Shown: piece by piece, positions 39,124-53,315 of the stretch
Numbering within the stretch: position 1 is the stretch's first letter
Layout: each line of letters starts with the position of its first letter
Assembly: GCF_000757825.1 (NCBI RefSeq)
Contig: NZ_CP009451.1
Location: 1,550,001-1,614,000 of the forward strand
DNA: 64,000 bases
Reading direction: 5' to 3'
Source of the DNA: Cedecea neteri
GTDB taxonomy: Bacteria > Pseudomonadota > Gammaproteobacteria > Enterobacterales > Enterobacteriaceae
The notes under the pieces: model-generated
Told to the model about the DNA's origin: nothing
Databases searched by the model: none
Seen by the model: the letters and a program-made list of their open reading frames with translations, nothing else
Made by a program: the position numbers and the translations under genes

Positions 39124-39402
39124 TGCCTTATCCCTGTGAAGAGTGATGGATATTCAGCGGCCTCAATCCCGCCGTATTCATCGATGTTTTTCATTAAGAT
39201 GAAGTAATTAATACCGGGTAGTTACTTTTATTGTCTATTAATTACTCAGGTCTATAAGTGTTACCGTCGAGGACTATTTATCGTAATTAAATACAGTTTT
39301 CTTTAATTACTTTGTTCAATAAGCATTAAAAGATTATCCTTAACGATTCAGCCCGGTGCGAAATTAATATTTGTTGGAAATATGTGACAAATGCTGCCGT
39401 AT

Positions 39403-39418
39403 TGTTAACCAAATGTAT
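39403..39418 (+). promoter_or_regulatory. Candidate ArcA site upstream of cyoA
   Basis: TGTTA (39403-39407) and TGTAT (39414-39418) are direct repeats 11 bases apart, the pattern bound by phosphorylated ArcA, which represses cyo anaerobically in E. coli. The 542-base hscC-cyoA gap otherwise shows AT-rich DNA and no gene. Confidence 0.4.
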
Positions 39419-39586
39419 TTCAAACTGATTGGTTATACCAATTTCCCCGGTCTATTTCCGCAAACATAGGTTTTCGTTATAACCTTCAGGGCCCGCGTGC
39501 CAACGCTAGATTTTACAGTTTGTTGCATTCTGTGTGACATCGGCGGCAGAACCCGGTAACACCCTACTGACACTGCGCCATTCATG

Positions 39587-39615
39587 TTTACAGTAATGTA
39601 ACCTTCCCGTAAAAT
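39587..39615 (+). promoter_or_regulatory. Promoter of the cyoABCDE operon
   Basis: -35 TTTACA (39587-39592), exactly 17-base spacer, -10 TAAAAT (39610-39615), putting the start near 39622, about 44 bases before the cyoA ATG. Confidence 0.75.
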
Positions 39616-39665
39616 GCCGGCACACTTTAAACGACAATAGAGCTCCCCGGAATTGAGGTCGTTAA

Positions 39666-43236
<3,571 letters not shown>

Positions 43237-43237
<1 letters not shown>

Positions 43238-43566
43238 TGAGTCATTCAACTGAACATAGCGGCGCCCACCACGGTAGCGTGAAGACCTACATGACAGGCT
43301 TCATCCTGTCCATCATCCTGACGGCTATCCCGTTCTGGATTGTGATGGAAGGGACGGCCTCTCACGGCACCATGCTTGCCGTGGTCCTGGTGACGGCGGT
43401 AGTACAGATTCTGGTGCACCTCGTGTGCTTCCTGCATCTGAACACCTCTTCGAGTGAGCGCTGGAACCTGGTGGCCTTCGCCTTTACGGTGCTGATTATT
43501 GCCATTCTGGTGATCGGCTCGATCTGGATTATGTGGAACCTCAACCTGAACATGATGGTTCACTAA
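43237..43566 (+). CDS. cyoD: Cytochrome bo3 ubiquinol oxidase subunit IV
   Basis: 109 residues from the ATG at 43237 that overlaps the cyoC stop by one base. Three membrane helices, with conserved [19 protein letters not shown]. It assists CuB assembly. A start at 43192 lies inside cyoC and is not needed. Confidence 0.96.
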
Positions 43567-43577
43567 GAGCGGCATGT

Positions 43578-44465
43578 ATGATTAAGCAATACCTGCAAGT
43601 AACGAAACCAGGAATTATTTTCGGTAATTTAATTTCTGTCATTGGGGGATTTTTACTGGCCTCGAAGGGCAGCATTAATTACCCGCTGTTCCTCTATACG
43701 CTGGTTGGCGTGTCACTGGTGGTCGCATCGGGTTGTGTCTACAACAACTTTATCGACCGCGACATTGACCAGAAGATGGAGAGAACGAAGAATCGGGTGC
43801 TGGTTAAAGGCCTGATTTCACCGAAAATTTCGCTGGTGTACGCCACCTTGTTGGGTATTGCTGGCTTCATGCTGCTGTGGTTTGGCGCTAATCCGCTGGC
43901 GATGTGGCTGGCCGTGATGGGCTTTGTGGTGTATGTCGGGGTTTATAGCCTGTACATGAAACGCCACTCTGTCTACGGCACGTTGATTGGCAGCCTGTCC
44001 GGCGCGGCTCCTCCGGTTATTGGCTACTGCGCCGTAACCAACGAGTTCGACACCGGCGCCGCTATCCTGCTGGCTATCTTTAGCCTGTGGCAGATGCCGC
44101 ACTCGTACGCGATTGCCATCTTCCGCTTTAAAGATTACCAGGCCGCCAACATCCCGGTTCTGCCGGTGGTAAAAGGCATTTCCGTCGCCAAGAACCACAT
44201 CACGCTGTACATCATCGCTTTTGCGGTGGCAACGCTGATGCTCTCCCTGGGCGGGTATGCCGGATACAAATACCTGATCGTCGCCGCGGCGGTCAGCGTC
44301 TGGTGGCTGGGCATGGCGCTGCGAGGCTATAAGGTGGAAGACGATAAGGTCTGGGCGCGCAAGCTGTTCATCTTCTCTATCGTGGCCATTACCTCGCTCA
44401 GCGTCATGATGTCGGTCGACTTTATGGTGCCAGACTCACATAATCTGCTGACTTACGTCTGGTAA
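43578..44465 (+). CDS. cyoE: Protohaem IX farnesyltransferase (haem O synthase)
   Basis: 295 residues from the ATG at 43578. UbiA prenyltransferase family with nine membrane helices; the substrate motifs are [18 protein letters not shown] (NxxxDxxxD) and the later [15 protein letters not shown]. It converts haem B to haem O for the CyoB binuclear centre. The usual E. coli start has one extra Met. Last gene of the operon, with a strong terminator 16 bases after the stop. Confidence 0.96.
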   Translation: MIKQYLQVTKPGIIFGNLISVIGGFLLASKGSINYPLFLYTLVGVSLVVASGCVYNNFIDRDIDQKMERTKNRVLVKGLISPKISLVYATLLGIAGFMLLWFGANPLAMWLAVMGFVVYVGVYSLYMKRHSVYGTLIGSLSGAAPPVIGYCAVTNEFDTGAAILLAIFSLWQMPHSYAIAIFRFKDYQAANIPVLPVVKGISVAKNHITLYIIAFAVATLMLSLGGYAGYKYLIVAAAVSVWWLGMALRGYKVEDDKVWARKLFIFSIVAITSLSVMMSVDFMVPDSHNLLTYVW

Positions 44466-44480
44466 GTCACGAAAAGCATA

Positions 44481-44506
44481 AAAGGGCACCTCGGTGCCCT
44501 TTTTAA
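44481..44506 (+). terminator. Terminator of cyoABCDE, first copy
   Basis: Perfect 10-bp stem AAAGGGCACC (44481-44490) / GGTGCCCTTT (44493-44502) with a minimal TC loop, then TTT. The same 22-base hairpin recurs at 44633-44654. Confidence 0.85.
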
Positions 44507-44511
44507 TTTGG

Positions 44512-44660
44512 TGGCAAACAAGCCAAAAACGTGGTTTTGACTTGTTTGGTTAACGCCAGAAAACTGAATCCTTTATTGTATAGTCGTTGGCGAAAAATGC
44601 TTTTAGGCATAGAGAACTCTCTCAACGCTCTGAAAGGGCACCTCGGTGCCCTTTTTTATC
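44512..44660 (+). other. Structured intergenic segment with duplicated terminator (possible small RNA)
   Basis: The 299-base cyoE-yajR gap holds no protein gene. After the cyoE terminator comes a 34-base near-palindrome (CAAACAAG 44515-44522 / CTTGTTTG 44541-44548, with inner CAAAA/TTTTG), a CGCCA/TGGCG pairing, AGAGA-AC-TCTCT, and then a second, identical copy of the cyoE terminator (44633-44654) with six T residues. No convincing promoter was found inside, so it may be made by read-through or processing. Candidate small RNA or fail-safe terminator duplication. Confidence 0.4.
44633..44659 (+). terminator. Second copy of the cyo-type terminator
   Basis: AAAGGGCACC (44633-44642) / GGTGCCCTTT (44645-44654), identical in stem and loop to 44481-44502, here with a longer T-tract (TTTTTT). 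Confidence 0.8.
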
Positions 44661-44764
44661 AGTATCATCAAAGCATCCGCGCTGTAATATCTGTTAAATA
44701 ACTAACGATTTACCCTCCCCTGCCCTCGCACTACACTAAGGCCGACTTTTTATCTGAGGTGGTA

Positions 44765-46129
44765 ATGAACGATTACAAAATGACGCCCGTCGAGCTGCGA
44801 GCGACGTGGGGTTTAGGCACCGTCTTTTCCCTGCGCATGCTGGGCATGTTTATGGTATTGCCGGTTCTTACCACCTGGGGGATGGCGCTGCAGGGCGCAA
44901 GCGAAGCGCTTATTGGCCTTGCCATTGGTATCTATGGCCTGGCGCAGGCCGTCTTCCAGATCCCGTTTGGCCTGCTCTCAGACCGCATTGGGCGCAAACC
45001 GCTGATCGTCGGCGGGCTGGCAATCTTTGTGCTCGGCAGCATTATTGCCGCCCTTAGCGACTCCATCTGGGGCGTGATTTTAGGCCGTGCGCTCCAGGGC
45101 TCCGGCGCTATCGCTGCCGCGGTGATGGCCCTGCTGTCCGATTTAACCCGCGAACAGAACCGCACCAAAGCCATGGCCTTTATCGGCGTCAGCTTCGGCG
45201 TAACCTTCGCTATCGCCATGGTGCTCGGCCCGATCATTACCCAGGCGCTTGGCCTGCAGGCGCTGTTCTGGATGATTGCCGTCCTGGCCAGCTGCGGCAT
45301 TCTGATCACTCTCTGGGTGGTGCCGAATACCGAAACGCACGTGCTAAACCGCGAGTCGGGGATGGTTAAGGGCTGCTTCCGCAAAGTGATGATGGAGCCG
45401 AAGCTGTTAAAGCTGAATTTCGGCATCATGTGCCTGCATATCATGCTGATGTCCACCTTTGTCGCCCTGCCGGGCCAGCTCGAGCAGGCTGGTTTTCCAG
45501 CAGCTCAGCACTGGAAAGTGTACCTTTGCACCATGCTGATTTCGTTTGTTTCGGTGGTGCCGTTCATCATTTATGCCGAAGTTAAACGCCGCATGAAGCA
45601 CGTGTTTGTTGGCTGCGTGGCGGTGCTGCTGATTGCCGAGATCGTGCTTTGGGGCGCAGGCCCGCATTTCTGGGATTTGGTGATTGGCGTGCAGCTGTTC
45701 TTCCTCGCGTTCAACCTGATGGAAGCTATTCTTCCCTCGCTTATCAGCAAAGAATCTCCGGCGGGCTATAAAGGCACCGCGATGGGGATCTACTCCACCA
45801 GCCAGTTTATCGGCGTGGCTATCGGCGGGTCGCTCGGCGGCTGGCTGAACGGGCTGTTTGATTCACAAACCGTCTTCCTGGCGGGCGCGGTGCTGGCAAT
45901 GGTCTGGCTATTCGTCAGTTGGACGATGCAGGAACCGCCGTACGTCAGTAGCCTGCGTATTGAGCTACCGGAAAGCAGCGTGAACGACGAGAATTTGCGG
46001 GAAAGGCTGCTGGCTCAGCCGGGCGTGAGCGAAGCGAATATCATTCCAGAAGAACGCAGCGCGTACGTGAAAATCGACAGCAAGCTGACGAACAGGTATG
46101 AGATTGAGCAGGTGGTGAAAGGGGCGTAA
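44765..46129 (+). CDS. yajR: Major facilitator family transporter YajR
   Basis: 454 residues from the ATG at 44765 (MNDYKMTP), preceded by GAGG; the same length as E. coli YajR. Twelve membrane helices with MFS motif A LLSDRIGRKPLIVGG between TM2 and TM3, plus the extra C-terminal YAM domain (about residues 388-454, ferredoxin-like, VSSLRIELPE ... AYVKIDSKLTNRYEI) that marks this family. A structure is known for E. coli YajR; the substrate is not. Confidence 0.95.
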   Translation: MNDYKMTPVELRATWGLGTVFSLRMLGMFMVLPVLTTWGMALQGASEALIGLAIGIYGLAQAVFQIPFGLLSDRIGRKPLIVGGLAIFVLGSIIAALSDSIWGVILGRALQGSGAIAAAVMALLSDLTREQNRTKAMAFIGVSFGVTFAIAMVLGPIITQALGLQALFWMIAVLASCGILITLWVVPNTETHVLNRESGMVKGCFRKVMMEPKLLKLNFGIMCLHIMLMSTFVALPGQLEQAGFPAAQHWKVYLCTMLISFVSVVPFIIYAEVKRRMKHVFVGCVAVLLIAEIVLWGAGPHFWDLVIGVQLFFLAFNLMEAILPSLISKESPAGYKGTAMGIYSTSQFIGVAIGGSLGGWLNGLFDSQTVFLAGAVLAMVWLFVSWTMQEPPYVSSLRIELPESSVNDENLRERLLAQPGVSEANIIPEERSAYVKIDSKLTNRYEIEQVVKGA

Positions 46130-46144
46130 ACGCCCCTCAAACCG

Positions 46145-46636
46145 TCAGTCGCGGAAGTTCTTAAACTGGAACGGCTGCCCCAGATTGCCGCCACGAATCA
46201 GCGCCATTACGGCCTGTAAATCATCGCGAGCCTTACCCGTGACGCGGATCTCCTCGCCCTGGATCTGGGTCTGAACCTTTAGCTTGCTGTCTTTAATCAG
46301 CTTAATGATTTTCTTAGCAACGCTTGCTTCAATACCCTGTTTCAGCTTAGCTTCCACGCTCCAGGTTTTGCCGCTGTGAACAAACTCTTCAGGCACATCA
46401 ATAGAACTGCCTTCGATGCCGCGCTTAAGCAGCTTGGCGCGCAGGATATCCAGCAGCTGGTTTACCTGGAAGTCAGATTCGCTGGCGACTTTAATGGTCT
46501 GATTTTTTTCATTCAGCTCAAAGCTTGCCGGCACGTTGCGGAAGTCAAAACGGGTGGCCAGCTCGCGCTCGGCGTTTTCTACCGCGTTGTTCACTTCCTG
46601 CAGGTCGATTTCAGAAACGATATCAAAAGATGGCAT
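46145..46636 (-). CDS. yajQ: Nucleotide-binding protein YajQ
   Basis: 163 residues from the ATG at 46636 ([19 protein letters not shown]), with a GGGAGAAAAC site upstream; a longer reading to 46774 overlaps panE and is not supported. YajQ/DUF520 family with two ferredoxin-like repeats. Homologues bind tRNA/GTP or cyclic di-GMP (Xanthomonas); the enterobacterial role is unsettled. Convergent with yajR. Confidence 0.95.
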   Translation of the reverse strand: MPSFDIVSEIDLQEVNNAVENAERELATRFDFRNVPASFELNEKNQTIKVASESDFQVNQLLDILRAKLLKRGIEGSSIDVPEEFVHSGKTWSVEAKLKQGIEASVAKKIIKLIKDSKLKVQTQIQGEEIRVTGKARDDLQAVMALIRGGNLGQPFQFKNFRD

Positions 46637-46776
46637 GTGTTTTCTCCCTCTCTGGTTTGCGTTGCATAATACCCGCTGGACGGCGCAAAACAACCTGTTA
46701 AAGAGCTGGAAAGTCGATAACGCTATAATAGAAAGTAAGTTTAGCATTCGCGAAGTCGGCGAATGGGGAGGCAATG

Positions 46777-47694
46777 ATGAAAATCACCGTGCTGGGTTGC
46801 GGTGCGCTGGGTCAGCTTTGGCTGGCCGCACTACATAAACAAGGCCATGAGCTTCAGGGCTGGCTGCGCGTACCGCAGCCGTACTGCCACGTCAATCTGC
46901 TTGATAATACTAACGGTAGCGTTTTTAACGAGTCCTTCACGGCTAACGATCCCGAATTTCTCGCCACCAGCGATCTCTTATTAGTGACGCTCAAAGCCTG
47001 GCAGGTTTCCGATGCCGTGCGCACGCTGGCCTCCCAGCTACCTTCAAGCTGCCCTATTTTGCTGCTGCATAACGGCATGGGGACGCTGGATGAGCTAGGC
47101 GGTTTGCCTCAGCCCTTGCTGCTCGGGTTAACGACTCAGGCGGCCAAAAGAGACGGCAATGTGATTGTTCATGTGGCCACAGGCACCACCCACATCGGCC
47201 CAGGCAACGCGAAAGCCAGCGACTACAGCTACCTTGCAGATATGCTGCATGCCGCGCTGCCGGACGTCGCATGGCACAATAATATCCAGCCGGCGAGCTG
47301 GAACAAACTTGCGGTAAACTGCGCGATCAACCCCCTGACCGCGCTGTACGACTGTTCTAATGGCGAACTGAAAAACCACGCAGAAGAAATTGCCAGCATC
47401 TGTGAAGAAGTGGCGCAGGTGATGGAGCGTGAGGGGCACCATACCTCGCAGGAAAGCCTTCTTGATTACGTCTGGCAGGTCATTGATAGTACTTCAGAAA
47501 ACACCTCATCGATGCTGCAGGATATCCTCCTGGAGCGCCACACGGAAATTGACTATATCACCGGCTACCTGCTGCGCAGAGCGAGAGCACACGGCATCCC
47601 TGTGCCGGTGAACGCCCGCCTCTATGAGCAGGTTAAACGTAAGGAGAATGAATATGAGCGCACAAGCGCTGGTCTGCCTGGCACCTGGCACTGA
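46777..47694 (+). CDS. panE: 2-dehydropantoate 2-reductase
   Basis: 305 residues from the ATG at 46777; the ATG three bases earlier is too close to the GGGGAGG site. Rossmann motif GCGALGQLW for NADPH, catalytic Lys in [13 protein letters not shown], and the conserved Glu in the C-terminal helix domain ([20 protein letters not shown]). It makes pantoate for vitamin B5 and CoA. The end overlaps yajL by 41 bases, so the two are coupled. Confidence 0.95.
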   Translation: MKITVLGCGALGQLWLAALHKQGHELQGWLRVPQPYCHVNLLDNTNGSVFNESFTANDPEFLATSDLLLVTLKAWQVSDAVRTLASQLPSSCPILLLHNGMGTLDELGGLPQPLLLGLTTQAAKRDGNVIVHVATGTTHIGPGNAKASDYSYLADMLHAALPDVAWHNNIQPASWNKLAVNCAINPLTALYDCSNGELKNHAEEIASICEEVAQVMEREGHHTSQESLLDYVWQVIDSTSENTSSMLQDILLERHTEIDYITGYLLRRARAHGIPVPVNARLYEQVKRKENEYERTSAGLPGTWH

Positions 47695-48250
47695 AGAGAC
47701 CGAAGCGGTTACGACTATCGATCTGCTGGTCCGGGCCGGAATCAAGGTGACGACTGCAAGCGTAGCCCCCGACGGCGACCTGAAAATTGTTTGCTCACGC
47801 GGCGTGAAGCTGCTGGCGGATGCGCAGCTGGTTGAGGTTGCCGACGGTGACTTCGACATCATCGTGCTGCCCGGCGGCCTTAAAGGCGCTGAATGCTTCC
47901 GCGACAGCCCATTGCTGGTCGAAACCGTACGCCAGTTTCATCTGTCTGGCCGTATTGTGGCGGCGATTTGCGCGGCAGCGGGGACGGTGCTGGTCCCGCA
48001 CGAGCTGTTCCCGATAGGCAACATGACAGGTTTTCCTGGCCTGAAAGACACCATCCCGGAAGGACAATGGCAGGATAAACGCGTTGTCTGGGATCCACGC
48101 GTCAACCTGCTCACCAGCCAGGGGCCGGGAACCGCGATTGATTTTGCGTTGAAGATTATCGACCTGCTGGTGAGCCGCGAGAAGGCTCATGAAGTGTCGC
48201 AGCAGCTGGTGCTGGCGGCGGGGATTTATAGCTTCAGGGATTATCAGTAA
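47654..48250 (+). CDS. yajL: Protein/nucleotide deglycase-chaperone YajL (DJ-1 family)
   Basis: 198 residues from the ATG at 47654, seven bases after AAGGAG; an in-frame ATG at 47648 is too close to it. DJ-1/PfpI fold with the nucleophile elbow AAICAAAG containing the redox-sensitive Cys106 and the upstream Glu in SEETEAV-like TEETEAV. It is reported as a deglycase and covalent chaperone protecting thiol proteins from oxidative stress. Starts within panE and is followed by a complex repeat. Confidence 0.94.
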   Translation: MSAQALVCLAPGTEETEAVTTIDLLVRAGIKVTTASVAPDGDLKIVCSRGVKLLADAQLVEVADGDFDIIVLPGGLKGAECFRDSPLLVETVRQFHLSGRIVAAICAAAGTVLVPHELFPIGNMTGFPGLKDTIPEGQWQDKRVVWDPRVNLLTSQGPGTAIDFALKIIDLLVSREKAHEVSQQLVLAAGIYSFRDYQ

Positions 48251-48254
48251 GAGC

Positions 48255-48419
48255 CCCTCACCCTAACCCTCTCCCCAAAGGGGCGAGGGAACCAGAACGG
48301 TGTTCCTCCTCTCCCCAAAGGGGCGGGGAGACTAACCCGAATTCTCCCTCTCCCTTTTAGGCAGGTATAACAACCCGAATTCTCCCTCTCCCTTTTAGGG
48401 AGAGGGCCGGGGTGAGGGT
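48255..48419. repeat. Complex inverted/direct repeat between yajL and thiI
   Basis: Outer arms 48255-48275 (CCCTCACCCTAACC...) and 48399-48419 (...GGGGTGAGGG) are inverted repeats, 18 of 21 pairing. Inside are two CTCCCCAAAGGGG hairpins and a 28-base direct repeat (48334-48361 and 48372-48399, beginning AACCCGAATTCTCCC). The left arm is the exact inverse complement of 54378-54398. It is a dispersed REP-like enterobacterial element between convergent genes. Confidence 0.8.
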
Positions 48420-48426
48420 CAGTCCT

Positions 48427-49875
48427 TTACGGGCGGTACACCTTAATATTCTTGAAGCCCTGCTCGCTCAGGTACAGCGCCTGCAGGCGGCTCATCACGC
48501 CGCGCTCACACCACAGCAGGTAGGTTTTGCTCTGGTCCAGATCGCCAAACTTGGTGCTCAGCTTGTAGAACGGCAGCGCCACAACCTCAACGCCTTCCTG
48601 TACAAAAGGTTTCTCGTCCACTTCGTCGTTGGAACGAATATCCAGCAGTACCTCGTTTGGCCCAAACGCTTTAACCGTTTCGACTTCAACCACTTCCTGC
48701 TGAGTCTGGGTCGCAATATCGCGGATATCGATATTGGTCGCTTCCGCAACCACGCGCTCCAGAATAGAGAAGTCGAACTTCTGCTCTTCTTCTTCAATCT
48801 TCGCCTTCACCGCTTTTACGGTTGGGCTTTTCGAGATAACGCCGCAGTATTCCGGCATGGTGCGGGCAAAATCAGCGGTACCGATTTCGCGCGCCAGATC
48901 GATGATGTGCTCTTTATCGTGAGAGATAAGCGGACGCAGGATCAGCGTATCGGAAACGTTATCGATCAGGCGAAGGTTGGTCAGCGTCTGGCTGGACACC
49001 TGGCCCAGCGCTTCGCCGGTCACCAGAGCCTGAACGCCATAGCGCTCGGCAACCTGAGAGGCCGCACGCACAAACATACGCTTCAGCACCACGCCCATCT
49101 GGCCGTCTTCAACTTTCTCGAGGATCTCGCCGACCACCGGCTCAAAGTTGATCGCCACGAAGCGCACGCGGTGAGAGCTGCCGAAACGGTTCCACAGGTA
49201 GTGAGCCACCTGCTTAACGCCGATTTCGTGCGCGGCACCGCCAAGGTTAAAGAAGCAGTAATGCACGCGACAGCCGCGACGCATCAGCATATAGCTGGAA
49301 ACGCCGGAGTCGAAACCACCGGAAATCAGCGACAGCACGTCTTCCTGGGTACCAATAGGGAAACCGCCGATGCCTTCGTAGCGGCCTTTAACCAGCAGCA
49401 GGCGATCGTTTTCGATCTCCAGGTTAACCGTCACATCCGGATCGTTGAGCTTAACGCGCGCGGATTCAATGTGCTGATTCAGGCCGCCGCCAACGTAGCG
49501 CTCAACCTCAATAGAGCTAAATTCGTGTTTACCGCGACGTTTTACGCGCACGCAGAAGCTCTTACCTTCCAGCTTATCGCGATAAAGTTCCAGCGCCTGC
49601 TCAAAGATGTTATGCATGTCGGTGTACGGTACATCCTCTACTTCAAGGATGTGATGAATACCCGGAATGCGGGTCAGCGCTTCACGAATCGCGATACGCT
49701 GGTTTTCATCTTTGGCGCGAACTTCGATGTTGTCCCAGTGGCGAACGACCGCCAGGCTCTCGTCGTAGTGTTTTAAAACGTTACGAATATTCCCGGTGAG
49801 CATCTTAATAAAGCGAATGCGCACAGATTGGCTCTTGATGGTGATTTCCGGGAACAATTTAATGATAAACTTCAT
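48427..49875 (-). CDS. thiI: tRNA 4-thiouridine synthase / thiamine sulfur carrier ThiI
   Basis: 482 residues from the ATG at 49875 ([15 protein letters not shown]), the E. coli length. Domains: NFLD and THUMP (about 60-165), PP-loop with [10 protein letters not shown] (about 180-190), and C-terminal rhodanese (about 405-482) with the persulfide Cys in [11 protein letters not shown] (Cys456). Cys344 (EYCGVIS) forms the catalytic disulfide. It makes s4U8 in tRNA and passes sulfur to ThiS. Divergent from xseB. Confidence 0.97.
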   Translation of the reverse strand: MKFIIKLFPEITIKSQSVRIRFIKMLTGNIRNVLKHYDESLAVVRHWDNIEVRAKDENQRIAIREALTRIPGIHHILEVEDVPYTDMHNIFEQALELYRDKLEGKSFCVRVKRRGKHEFSSIEVERYVGGGLNQHIESARVKLNDPDVTVNLEIENDRLLLVKGRYEGIGGFPIGTQEDVLSLISGGFDSGVSSYMLMRRGCRVHYCFFNLGGAAHEIGVKQVAHYLWNRFGSSHRVRFVAINFEPVVGEILEKVEDGQMGVVLKRMFVRAASQVAERYGVQALVTGEALGQVSSQTLTNLRLIDNVSDTLILRPLISHDKEHIIDLAREIGTADFARTMPEYCGVISKSPTVKAVKAKIEEEEQKFDFSILERVVAEATNIDIRDIATQTQQEVVEVETVKAFGPNEVLLDIRSNDEVDEKPFVQEGVEVVALPFYKLSTKFGDLDQSKTYLLWCERGVMSRLQALYLSEQGFKNIKVYRP

Positions 49876-50096
49876 GGCGGTAAGGGTTCGTTTAGTCAGC
49901 CGGGCTGACTGCGCAGCACGCGGGCATAAAAAGAAGTACTTGCAGCGGCGTAATGCCACCTGCATCCGAGGCGCGCAAGTATATCACCATCCCGCAAAGA
50001 CTGCGCACCTTAACCGACTTGCACGAGCCTGCTTGATAATCACATTGACTCCGCTACCATGTCGGCGTCGAATTAAAACAGAGTCAGACATTCACT

Positions 50097-50339
50097 ATGC
50101 CGAAAAAAACTGAATCCCCGGCCAGCTTCGAAACCGCGCTGGTCGAACTGGAGCAAATAGTTACTCGTCTGGAAAGCGGCGACCTCGCCCTGGAAGAGGC
50201 GTTAAACGAATTTGAACGCGGCGTGCAGCTGGCTCGCCAGGGGCAAGTGAAACTCCAGCAGGCGGAGCAGCGCGTACAGATCCTACTGAGCGACAGCGAA
50301 GACGCCTCTCTGACTCCTTTTACCCCGGACGCCGAGTAA
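50097..50339 (+). CDS. xseB: Exodeoxyribonuclease VII small subunit
   Basis: 80 residues with the conserved [26 protein letters not shown] segment and helical hairpin that binds the XseA large subunit. The complex degrades single-stranded DNA to short oligonucleotides. First gene of the xseB-ispA-dxs unit; its stop is one base before the ispA ATG. Confidence 0.96.
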   Translation: MPKKTESPASFETALVELEQIVTRLESGDLALEEALNEFERGVQLARQGQVKLQQAEQRVQILLSDSEDASLTPFTPDAE

Positions 50340-50340
50340 C

Positions 50341-51240
50341 ATGGATTTCAATCAACAGCTTCAGGCCCATGTTGTTCGGGTCAATGACGCCATTTCACGC
50401 TTTCTGGCGCCGCTGCCGTTTCAGAACAGTCCACTGGTTGAAGCGATGCACTATGGCTCACTATTAGGCGGTAAGCGCCTGCGCCCTTTCCTGGTGTACG
50501 CCACCGGTGAAATGTTTGGCGTAGCGGACGAAGCGCTGGATGCACCGGCCGCCGCCGTGGAATGTATTCACGCGTACTCCCTGATCCACGATGATTTACC
50601 GGCGATGGACAACGATGATTTACGTCGCGGTCAGCCAACCTGCCACATTAAATTTGGCGAAGAGAACGCAATTCTGGCCGGCGACGCCCTGCAAACGCTG
50701 GCGTTTTCTATACTGAGTGATGCGCCAATGCCGGGCGTTGAGATTGCCGATCGCTTAGCTATGGTTTCAGAACTGGCAACCGCCAGCGGCGTGGCGGGCA
50801 TGTGCGGCGGTCAGGCGCTGGATTTGGCCGCCGAAGGCAAGCAAATTGATCTGGCGGCGCTGGAGCGTATCCATCTGCATAAAACCGGTGCTCTGATTCG
50901 CGCGGCGGTTCGCCTGGGCGCATTAAGTGCCGGAGAGCGAGGGCGCAAAGCCCTGCCGATTCTGGATCGCTATGCCGCAAGTATCGGCCTCGCCTTCCAG
51001 GTGCAGGATGATATTCTCGACGTGATTGGTGATACCGCTGTCATTGGCAAACGCCAGGGGGCCGATCAACAGCTGGGCAAAAGTACCTACCCGGCGCTGC
51101 TGGGGCTTGAACAGGCTCAGGCAAAAGCGCAGGATCTCTATCAGGAAGCACTGCAGGCTCTGGCCGAGCTTGCTGAGCTGTCGCTGGACACGGCGGCACT
51201 GGAAGCGCTGGCAAACTACATTATCCACCGTGATAAATAA
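50341..51240 (+). CDS. ispA: Farnesyl diphosphate synthase
   Basis: 299 residues with both aspartate-rich motifs of prenyl synthases: [10 protein letters not shown] (first) and DDILD (second), and GGKRLRP. It condenses IPP with DMAPP/GPP to FPP, feeding undecaprenyl phosphate, quinone and haem O synthesis (the CyoE substrate in this window). Immediately downstream of xseB and 29 bases upstream of dxs. Confidence 0.97.
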   Translation: MDFNQQLQAHVVRVNDAISRFLAPLPFQNSPLVEAMHYGSLLGGKRLRPFLVYATGEMFGVADEALDAPAAAVECIHAYSLIHDDLPAMDNDDLRRGQPTCHIKFGEENAILAGDALQTLAFSILSDAPMPGVEIADRLAMVSELATASGVAGMCGGQALDLAAEGKQIDLAALERIHLHKTGALIRAAVRLGALSAGERGRKALPILDRYAASIGLAFQVQDDILDVIGDTAVIGKRQGADQQLGKSTYPALLGLEQAQAKAQDLYQEALQALAELAELSLDTAALEALANYIIHRDK

Positions 51241-51269
51241 CGCATAACAACGATGAGTTTAGATTTCTG

Positions 51270-53132
51270 ATGAGTTTTGATATCGCCAAATACCCGACCC
51301 TTGCTCTGGTGGATGCCAGCCCGGATCTGCGAGTGCTGCCTAAAGAAAGCTTACCTAAGCTTTGCGATGAGCTGCGCCGCTATCTGCTAGACAGCGTAAG
51401 CCGTTCCAGCGGGCACTTTGCCTCCGGACTTGGTACGGTCGAACTGACCGTGGCGCTGCATTACGTCTATAACACGCCGTTCGATCAACTCATCTGGGAC
51501 GTAGGCCACCAGGCCTATCCGCACAAAATTCTGACCGGCCGCCGCGATAAAATTGGCACCATTCGCCAGAAAGGTGGCCTGCATCCGTTCCCGTGGCGGG
51601 CGGAAAGCGAGTACGACGTGCTGAGCGTGGGTCACTCCTCCACCTCTATTAGTGCAGGCATCGGGATCGCCGTTGCCGCGGAAAAAGAAGGTAAAGACCG
51701 TAAAACCGTCTGCGTGATCGGCGACGGTGCAATCACCGCCGGCATGGCCTTCGAGGCGATGAACCACGCGGGCGATATCCGCCCGGACATGCTTGTCGTG
51801 CTTAACGATAACGAGATGTCGATTTCCGAGAACGTAGGCGCGCTGAACAACCATCTGGCGCAGCTGCTTTCCGGCAAGCTTTATTCGACGCTGCGCGAAG
51901 GCGGCAAGAAAGTCTTCTCTGGCGTACCGCCGATTAAAGAGCTGCTGAAGCGCACCGAAGAACACATCAAAGGCATGGTCGTGCCGGGTACGCTGTTTGA
52001 AGAACTCGGCTTTAACTACATCGGCCCAATCGACGGCCATGATGTGATTGGCCTGGTGAATACGCTGAAGAACATGCGCAGCCTGAAAGGCCCGCAGTTC
52101 CTGCATATCATGACCAAAAAAGGGCGTGGCTACGCGCCTGCGGAAAAAGATCCGATCAGCTTCCACGCCGTACCAAAGTTCGATCCGCAGAGCGGAACGC
52201 TGCCGAAAAGCACCGGCGGCCTGCCGAGCTACTCGAAGATTTTCGGCAACTGGCTGTGCGAAACCGCAGCCCACGATGACAAGCTGATGGCCATCACCCC
52301 GGCCATGCGTGAAGGCTCCGGCATGGTGGAGTTTTCGCGCCAGTATCCTGCCCAATATTTTGACGTGGCGATTGCCGAGCAGCACGCGGTGACCTTCGCA
52401 GCAGGCCTGGCGATTGGCGGCTATAAGCCGGTCGTTGCCATCTACTCCACCTTCCTGCAGCGTGCTTACGACCAGGTGATTCACGACGTCGCCATTCAAA
52501 AGCTGCCGGTGATGTTCGCCATCGATCGCGCCGGGATTGTCGGTGCCGACGGCCAGACGCACCAGGGCGCCTTTGATATCTCCTTCCTGCGCTGCATTCC
52601 GGACATGGTTATCATGACCCCGAGCGACGAAAACGAATGTCGCCTGATGCTGCATACCGGCTACCACTACAGCGAAGGCCCAAGCGCCGTACGCTATCCA
52701 CGCGGTACCGGTACCGGTGCAGAGCTGACACCGCTTTCTGAACTGCCGATTGGTAAAGGTATAGTGAAGCGCGAAGGCGAAAAAATTGCGCTGCTGAACT
52801 TTGGGACTTTACTGCCTGAAGCCGCCGCCGCCGCCGAAGCACTCAACGCCACGCTGGTCGATATGCGTTTTGCTAAACCGCTGGATGAAGCACTGATTCT
52901 GGAGCTTGCAGCAGGCCACGATTCACTGGTGACCATTGAAGAAAACGCCATTATGGGCGGAGCTGGCAGCGGCGTGAACGAAGTACTGATGGCGCACCGC
53001 AAACCTGTGCCCGTACTCAACCTCGGCCTGCCTGATTTCTTCATTCCTCAGGGTACCCAGGAAGAAGCGCGCGCCGCGATTGGCCTTGATGCCGCCGGTA
53101 TCGAAGCTAAGATTCGGGGCTGGCTAAGTTAA
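51270..53132 (+). CDS. dxs: 1-deoxy-D-xylulose-5-phosphate synthase
   Basis: 620 residues, the E. coli length. Thiamine diphosphate motif [31 protein letters not shown] (about residues 151-181, GDG...NDN), transketolase central domain with [12 protein letters not shown] and [15 protein letters not shown], and C-terminal domain. It makes DXP, the first step of the MEP isoprenoid pathway and precursor for thiamine and pyridoxal. Same unit as ispA, so isoprenoid entry and FPP synthesis are coexpressed. Confidence 0.98.
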   Translation: MSFDIAKYPTLALVDASPDLRVLPKESLPKLCDELRRYLLDSVSRSSGHFASGLGTVELTVALHYVYNTPFDQLIWDVGHQAYPHKILTGRRDKIGTIRQKGGLHPFPWRAESEYDVLSVGHSSTSISAGIGIAVAAEKEGKDRKTVCVIGDGAITAGMAFEAMNHAGDIRPDMLVVLNDNEMSISENVGALNNHLAQLLSGKLYSTLREGGKKVFSGVPPIKELLKRTEEHIKGMVVPGTLFEELGFNYIGPIDGHDVIGLVNTLKNMRSLKGPQFLHIMTKKGRGYAPAEKDPISFHAVPKFDPQSGTLPKSTGGLPSYSKIFGNWLCETAAHDDKLMAITPAMREGSGMVEFSRQYPAQYFDVAIAEQHAVTFAAGLAIGGYKPVVAIYSTFLQRAYDQVIHDVAIQKLPVMFAIDRAGIVGADGQTHQGAFDISFLRCIPDMVIMTPSDENECRLMLHTGYHYSEGPSAVRYPRGTGTGAELTPLSELPIGKGIVKREGEKIALLNFGTLLPEAAAAAEALNATLVDMRFAKPLDEALILELAAGHDSLVTIEENAIMGGAGSGVNEVLMAHRKPVPVLNLGLPDFFIPQGTQEEARAAIGLDAAGIEAKIRGWLS

Positions 53133-53186
53133 CTTCATCCGTACACTAAATAATTCAATCCACAGCACGACGGCAAGTGAACATAT

Positions 53187-53266
53187 CCCGATGAGCTTAC
53201 TCAGGTAAGTGATTCGGGTATGAGAGCGCCGCCAACACCGCTGTGGTTTGAAGTATGACGTGTACG
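53187..53266. repeat. Hairpin plus dispersed 36-base repeat, copy 2
   Basis: A hairpin with CCCGA/TCGGG and CTTAC/GTAAG stems around TCAG (53187-53218) is followed by GCCAACACC...TTGAAGTATGACG (53231-53266), which matches 14665-14700 at 30 of 36 positions. Located between dxs and yajO. Confidence 0.6.
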
Positions 53267-53315
53267 GCCTGCTATGCTTTTAGGATAACCCTACAACATA
53301 AGCAGGAGCGACATC

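Noticed and set aside
44536..44584. Promoter for a small RNA inside the cyoE-yajR gap
   Set aside because: TTGACT has no -10 at 17 bases (AAAACT), and TATAGT at 44579 has no -35; neither is convincing.
48251..48425. CRISPR array
   Set aside because: Only two direct copies with a 10-base gap, plus inverted arms; no spacer pattern and no cas genes. It is a REP-like composite.
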